A stretch of DNA of 64,000 bases from Heterobilharzia americana. Lineage: Eukaryota; Platyhelminthes; Trematoda; Strigeidida; Schistosomatidae. The translations under genes and the position numbers were made by a program. The stretch is from contig OX104134.1 of assembly GCA_944470555.2 (NCBI GenBank), positions 101,364,701-101,428,700 of the forward strand, read 5' to 3'. Shown here in pieces: positions 58,663 through 64,000 of the stretch. Below the pieces are notes generated by a model, which worked only from the letters and a program-made list of their open reading frames with translations, was not told the origin of the DNA and made no database searches. Numbering within the stretch: the first letter of the stretch is position 1; each line of letters begins with the position of its first letter.

Positions 58663-60375
58663 CATTATTATTATTATTAGAACACAAAGATGGTACGTAA
58701 GGGCACCAAGAAACTTATTGCACAAAATAATATAACGCTATTTGGAAGACATAAAGCCATGGGGAATGGATAAAAGGAAATACAAAATAAAAAAGGATAG
58801 CCCAGTATGGTATATTCAAAACGAAACATTCATTACTTTTCAACAACAGGAGATAGAAGGGAGCTACAGCATGACGCCTACCCCACTTTAATTCCAAGTC
58901 AGAGTTGGAAACGTCTCAATCCACTGAGTTGTGTTATCTCTTGGAGGCTAATCGAGGAATCGTGATGCACCAAGAGATATCAACTCGATACAACTATACT
59001 TTATCCCATGGTACCAGGTCATACACTGACCACATCTACACTTCTCCAGGACCTCCTACAGGTAGCAAGCAATGAACGGTATGGAAGCCACGTCGAAAGT
59101 AGAGTGATTACACTGATATGATTATGAGCAATAATTCGTGCTCGAAACGTCATCAAGCAAATAATACTAGAACACTATGTTTTATAAATCAAATAAACAA
59201 ATCTAATATGAAATTAATTTCTACCACAGTGCCCAAGTTTTACACTTATATTAAACCATTGGGATGACATGCGTTACACATGTCCAAGCCACCGAAGTTG
59301 GTGTTTGCGGATGACTTTATTCACTGAATGATGGTCTCCCTCATGCTTAAACACGCTGTCGTACCCCAAGATTACTTACCTGGTGTTGCCACCGGATACC
59401 AGCAATCCTATGGAGACAACGACGATCAAACACGCAGGGTCGTCGCAAATTTTCAGCTTGGAGAGGCCAGATTTCACAGGCGTAGAGCTGAAGTGCTTGT
59501 ACCGAAGCGTTGTTAATCCAATCTTTTACGGTCAAAACAACGTCGCGATGGCGCTAAAGGTGACCTAGATTGACGTATGCCACTTTCACTCTCAATATGC
59601 GTCTAGAAATTTCATCATTCATACCTCCGTCAAGAAACTGACAAATACCCAGAAACACAAACTTTTCGACTACTTCCAACAGACTACAACCGAGGGTGTG
59701 AGTAGGTAGGGGTTCTTAACCATCTTGCGAAAGTACTTCAGACTTCGATGGTTCAAAGCGCATACTATACTTACGGAGACTAATTACCAACTGGTTAAGT
59801 GCGACCTGAGTAGCCTGTGTGTTATCGCACAGTAAGAAGATATCGTCTGCGTATCCAAAGTGGAATGGCCATTCTCCGGGCAATAGATGTGTATCACCAT
59901 CATACACCTCCTTCACGCGTCTCTCAAGAATGTCATCGATGGCAAATTTAGGAAGAAATGGAGAAATCGAGTAACCCTGACCAACCCTACTGCTGGTTTG
60001 AAACAATGGAGACGGGTGTTTGTATGCCACCGCCCTATCCGGTTTGTTATTTGATAAGGATTTTTCAACATGTGAAAACATTTCTGGGACACGCCACTCT
60101 CTAAGAGGGAGTTCCAGATTACAGTTCTGTCCGGTGATTCGAAATCATCAATACAATCCAGAAAAAAGGATTAATGGCCTGCAATACGTTTAGCGATTTT
60201 CAATGCATCGATGACCTGGGGAAACACATGCCTGCTCCTCGTGAGTCATTTTTTCACGCGTTTTGCGAAGTCTGCGAAGTATGATAGCAATCAACGTTTT
60301 CGACTCTACTGGTAACAGATTAATACCCCAATGATTGCCACATAATATACGTTTCATGTTATGTCTCATCAGTTA
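58663..60375 (-). pseudogene. RTE-like LINE, 5'-truncated, with (TTA)n tail
   Basis: A minus-strand copy with its 3' tail (TTATTATTATTATTA) at 58663-58680. The motifs in order of translation are: RT start with NLLPVESKTLIAIILRRLRK (60315-60255), VGQGYSISPFLPKFAIDDIL (59990-59930), LPGEWPFHFGYADDIFLLCD (59890-59830, YADD at 59842-59853), and a GSETW-like LQLYACEIWPLQAENLRR with DRRCLHRIAGIRWQHQVSN (59490-59360) and LRWLGHV near 59290. The 3' untranslated part (59110-58680) is recognisable. Between 59113 and 59254 a palindromic-family repeat interrupts it. Several stops and a changed GSETW (ACEIW) show decay. The endonuclease is missing. It lies in the downstream part of the host gene, in an intron if that gene continues. 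Confidence 0.82.
59114..59253. mobile_element. Palindromic-family repeat, third copy
   Basis: It runs TGATATGATTATGAGCAATA, through CGAAACGTCATCAAGCAAAT and AAACAAATCTAATATG, and ends TAATTTCTACCACAGTGCCC then AAGTTTTACACTTATATTA. It equals the right arm of 6181-6426 plus the terminal piece that ends the copy at 4749-4890. It interrupts the RTE-like element at 58663-60375. I could not find its target-site duplication. Confidence 0.78.
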
Positions 60376-60549
60376 TAAAGTGAATTTGGCATACTCAGTG
60401 CACTATTATTTCACCGTATGTACCTTTGGAGTGTCTTGCATGCGTCTGGTGCGAGCATAAATGTTCACTCTCAGTTTTGAGGCTTCAAGTAGTTTACTCC
60501 TGTGATAAAAAATAATTAAACAGATTAATTAGGACAGACAATGATCGCG
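60376..60549. other. Spacer between two LINE copies
   Basis: Short A+T-rich sequence between a minus-strand and a plus-strand element. Confidence 0.4.
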
Positions 60550-63440
60550 CTGAAATGTAATGAAAAGAAACTCGGACACAGACTTAACATGAGTCATCAA
60601 AATCAGCAACTGCAACCAGAACTGGACAAGAGCCCACCCTAGTTGGCAATGGCGATATCAAAATTCTATTGGGTGAAGTGACATAAATGCCAAACTGGAA
60701 GCGTGAAACACAGGAAGAGAACTCATCATGAGTCATCATGAGGCACTCGGTGAAATGAATGAGAATGGAGAACTACTCGCAGACGTCTGCACCTTTAATG
60801 ATTTGGTGATTGGAGGCAGTGTGCACAAACACAAAGATATTCACAAGGCAGCGACATGGATTTCACCAGACACTAGGACACACTAAAAATCAGACCGACT
60901 TCATCTCAATGTGAAGAAAGTGGAGATGCAGCCTACTGGACACAAGATCACATCAAGAAGGGGAGCAGACATAGGTGGTTCACACCACTCACTACCTAGT
61001 GCATGGAAACTACCTTCAAAATCAAGTTGAAAGCCTTCAAAGAAGAAGATGGTGACAGACCACAGTTCAAGTTCAACACTCAGAACACAAACTGAACTGA
61101 AGGACGAAACTACAAACGACACCATCACATCAGTCAGTCAGTCATCAGGACAAAATGGGAGACATTGAGCAATAGCCTCAAAGGATCGGGTGTGGAAGAA
61201 CACTGGAAGTCTTTGAAAGCCATGTGGAACGAAACCTGCACAACCGTATTAAGAATGAAGAAGAAATAAGACAAGACAATGAATGGATCTCTATGGAAGC
61301 TGATAGAGGAGGGAAAGGAAGATGGTGATGGTGAGGCAGAAGATGAACCGTTGCAGTGCAGTTCAGTGCAGTGCAGGGATGAACAACGAAAAGTGGAACT
61401 GAGTACAACAAATAAAAAACTACACTGGACAAAGAAGTGAGGAAGAGTGCACGGAAAGACAAAAGACACTTCTACGACACACTGGTAATTGAAGCAGAAT
61501 AGGCTGCTGGTAGGAGAGACAGACACCTGACAACACTATATCAAACAACCAGGTTACTGTCTGGGAGGGAAGAGATCAACTCAGATGAAACCAATGAGAG
61601 ATGGTGAAGAGAAGCTAGTTACCGAAGAGGAGAAACAAAGGAAACGATGGGCTGACCACTTCAGAAAACTCTTGAATCGACCAACCCTACCACCTACAAC
61701 TCACTCAGAAACACCAACGGCTGCTCAGCCACCGAGAATCAGTGAACACCAGCCCTCCAACAAAAACAAAGTGAACTCCTGAACGCCATAAAGTCGCTGA
61801 AATCCGGGAAAGCAGCAGGACCAGATGGAATTCCACCGGAAGCACTGATAACAGATGCAGAGACAACAGCAGTGGACATGCTCACACCACACCACACCAC
61901 ACCACACCACAACTGCAGAATGTTTGCAAGGAAGGAAGGATAGATACCTGTCAGTTGATGGGAAGAAGGGCTACCTTGTCAAACTTCTAAACAAGGGAGA
62001 CCTAAGTCTTTGCAAGAACTGGAGCGAAATCAGGCTGGTGTCTACGTCCACTCTGGGGTAAATATTATGCCGCATCATCCTCAAGAGTCTAAAAGGTGTC
62101 CTGGATTCAGAACAGGCTGGCTAGCTGGCTTCACGAAAAGCAAATCATTTGCAGGTCAAATTGCAACGCTACTCTACACATCATTATAGAACAGAGCACA
62201 GAATGGTAGTCGTCAACTCTCCACCTCAACTTCATCAACTTTGAAAAGGCATTCAATCGTATCGACCGAGAAGTGATTTGGCAGGCAGCTGCTTCAACAC
62301 TACGGTTCTAGTGCCACAAACCCTTATCAATCTCATTCAACAGCTATGTGTTATATGATGCTACATGCGAAGTGATTAACAATGGGAAGCTCAGTGACGC
62401 CTTTGAAGGGAAGACAGGAGTAAGACAAGGTTGCCTACTATCACCGATGATCTTCCTGATTGTGGTCGACTGGATTGGGCCATGCAGCAAACGGTGAGGA
62501 GGGAGAAGAGAGGCATACACTGTTTGAGCAATGAAAAGCCTATAGAGGATTTGGGCTTTAATGAAGATTTATGTCTAATGTCGCACAAAATCAAAGATCT
62601 GCAGGCGAAAACGAAAACGTTGGTAGAATAGACAGGGAAGCGAGAACGGCACTTCTGGTTAATGTAGAGAAGACAGAGGTAATGAAGTTACCCAAACAAC
62701 AACAACAACAAGAACCAATCACCATCAACAGGGACAATCTAAAGGAAGTTGTTTCTATCACCTACCCACGTAGGTAGCATCGTTTCAACAACAGGCAGCA
62801 GAGGCACAGATGACGACGTCAATACCAGGATCGGAGGAGCAAGACAGGCTTTGAATAATCCGAAATCAGTGTAGAGATCTACTGCACTCAGCATGAAGCG
62901 TGAATGAGATCCGGATTTTCAACACTGAGTCAGTCAAGTCAGTGCTTCAGTGTGATGGTTGAGAGACTGCGCGTTACGAAAAGCATTTGCAACAAACTGC
63001 AGACATTGATCAACAGTTGGCTACGCTGGCTCGATACTGAGGATCGGATGGCCAGAATAATAAGAATAAGCATCAAGGAACTCACTCTAATCGGGCGATG
63101 AGCCAACGAAGCAACAACCCATCGGCCAAGAGATATGCGGATTGGAGTGGAGATGGATTGGACATACTGTGAGAAGACCATTTGGAGACATGAGGCGTCA
63201 GGCCAGGTCGTGGAGTGGAATGCGAAGGGGAAACGACGAGTTGGGTGGTTGAGGGTGAGATGGAGGAGATCATGTGAGGAAGAAATAAAATTTTGTGTGC
63301 AGTTGTGGAGCGAGGTTGAATAGGCTGTTGGGAGCAGGATGAAATGGAGACGTGCTACTGAAGCCCTATGTTCCACTAGGAACCCAAGGGGGAAAATACC
63401 ACTACTACTACTACTACTGCTAATAATGTTGATGATGATA
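60550..63440 (+). pseudogene. RTE-clade (SR2-like) LINE copy E, long but decayed
   Basis: The most complete SR2-like copy here. The endonuclease C-terminal half is at 60640-60980 (EALGEMNENGELLADVCTFN, DLVIGGSVHKHKDIHKA, SRRGADIGGS). The linker follows at 61140-61560, then GKAAGPDGIPPEAL near 61807-61850, RDRYLSVDGKKGYLVKL (61930-61990), NFEKAFNRIDREV (62240-62275, the expected Asp replaced by Asn), GVRQGCLLSP (62420-62450), the catalytic box changed to FNED at 62557-62568, and a C-terminal block with WNAKGKRRVGWLRVRWRRSC (63210-63275). It ends with the family 3' terminus (CCACTAGGAACCCAAGGG) and a (TAC)n/(TAA)n-like tail at 63396-63460. Frames are broken repeatedly. With two catalytic changes it is certainly inactive. 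Confidence 0.88.
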
Positions 63441-64000
63441 ATATTATTATTAATAATAGTAGTGTCGCAGAGAAATCTGGTAAGTGAGTAGCTAAGCCAT
63501 TATACAGAGTACCGCTCTGCTCATTTATTTGTGTTTTTATGTTGTTCACTGGGTCGAAACAGTAGAATTTTACTCAATTCAGGAATAAATACGTGTATTA
63601 TTATGCAGTAAACAGTAAAATATTATCGCTTCAATTGTCATGATTAATGTTTGCTTTATTATTATTCATTACATAACTTCAACCAACAACCAAATCAACA
63701 ACTTGTGAGTTAAATTATAATGATTCGCAAGTAGAAAAACTTGTGATTTTTCTGTAGCCTACCGTCATTTGAAATCTAATGGTGAGACAATTTAACAACA
63801 CAGAACGTCTATTGAAAGTTATCTGGATAGTTTACGTTTAAGCATACATACTTTTTAAACACATCTATTCTTTCTATATATGCAGGAGGCCTTTTTATAA
63901 TAAAACCTCTTCTTTTATCGTGCATTTAACAGAGTTCGTCACCGACTGGTTTCACGTTATCCTTGTTTATTCCAATTACGCATAGAATCAATAACAAAGA
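63441..64000. other. Window end, possible unplaced exon
   Basis: After the LINE tail the sequence is A+T-rich. An acceptor-like CTTTTATCGTGCATTTAACAG ends at about 63931 and opens a frame to the window edge. Its phase does not fit the donor at 58288, so no exon is called. Confidence 0.35.

Overview
This window looks like nuclear DNA of a blood fluke (Schistosoma or a close relative). It is A+T-rich, and by eye roughly a third of it is dispersed repeats of kinds known from schistosomes: RTE-type LINEs with trinucleotide tails, a CR1-type LINE, a Penelope-like element, and tRNA-headed SINEs that carry hammerhead-ribozyme-like sequence. The species was not determined. No operon, bacterial gene, CRISPR array, rRNA or convincing functional tRNA was seen.

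Layout. 1-1.2 kb holds a broken CR1-type reverse transcriptase. 2.06-3.28 kb holds a young RTE copy (A) with exact 14-bp target-site duplications. 3.4-6.8 kb holds decayed RTE-like copies carrying two pieces of a palindromic repeat. 9.98-10.98 kb holds a second young copy (B) with exact flanking duplications. 15.66-17.16 kb and 29.5-31.4 kb hold two defective RTE copies (D and C) that share the same lesions. 27.1-28.0 kb holds a Penelope-like fragment. 58.7-60.4 kb and 60.55-63.44 kb hold two more decayed RTE-type copies. SINEs are scattered from 13.5 to 56.4 kb, and some are paired head to head. The long stretches in between are A+T-rich DNA in which I recognise nothing.

Host gene. The only cellular gene I can support is on the + strand from about 38.2 kb to at least 58.3 kb. 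Six exons fit together with compatible splice phases. They encode a cysteine-containing extracellular segment, the end of an EGF-like module, one complete laminin-G-like domain spread over three exons, and a second EGF-like module. This EGF-LamG-EGF order is what is seen in large surface receptors such as Flamingo/Celsr and FAT cadherins or neurexin relatives. The gene is incomplete at both ends here. Its introns are 1.2 to 6.3 kb long and filled with repeats, including a 359-bp inverted repeat.

The most interesting signals are the set of hammerhead-bearing SINEs (one with a possible compensatory change in helix II), the palindromic repeat found only inside RTE bodies, the shared damage in copies C and D, and the intronic inverted repeat. 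All identities come from reading the sequence and from remembered family features; no database was searched.
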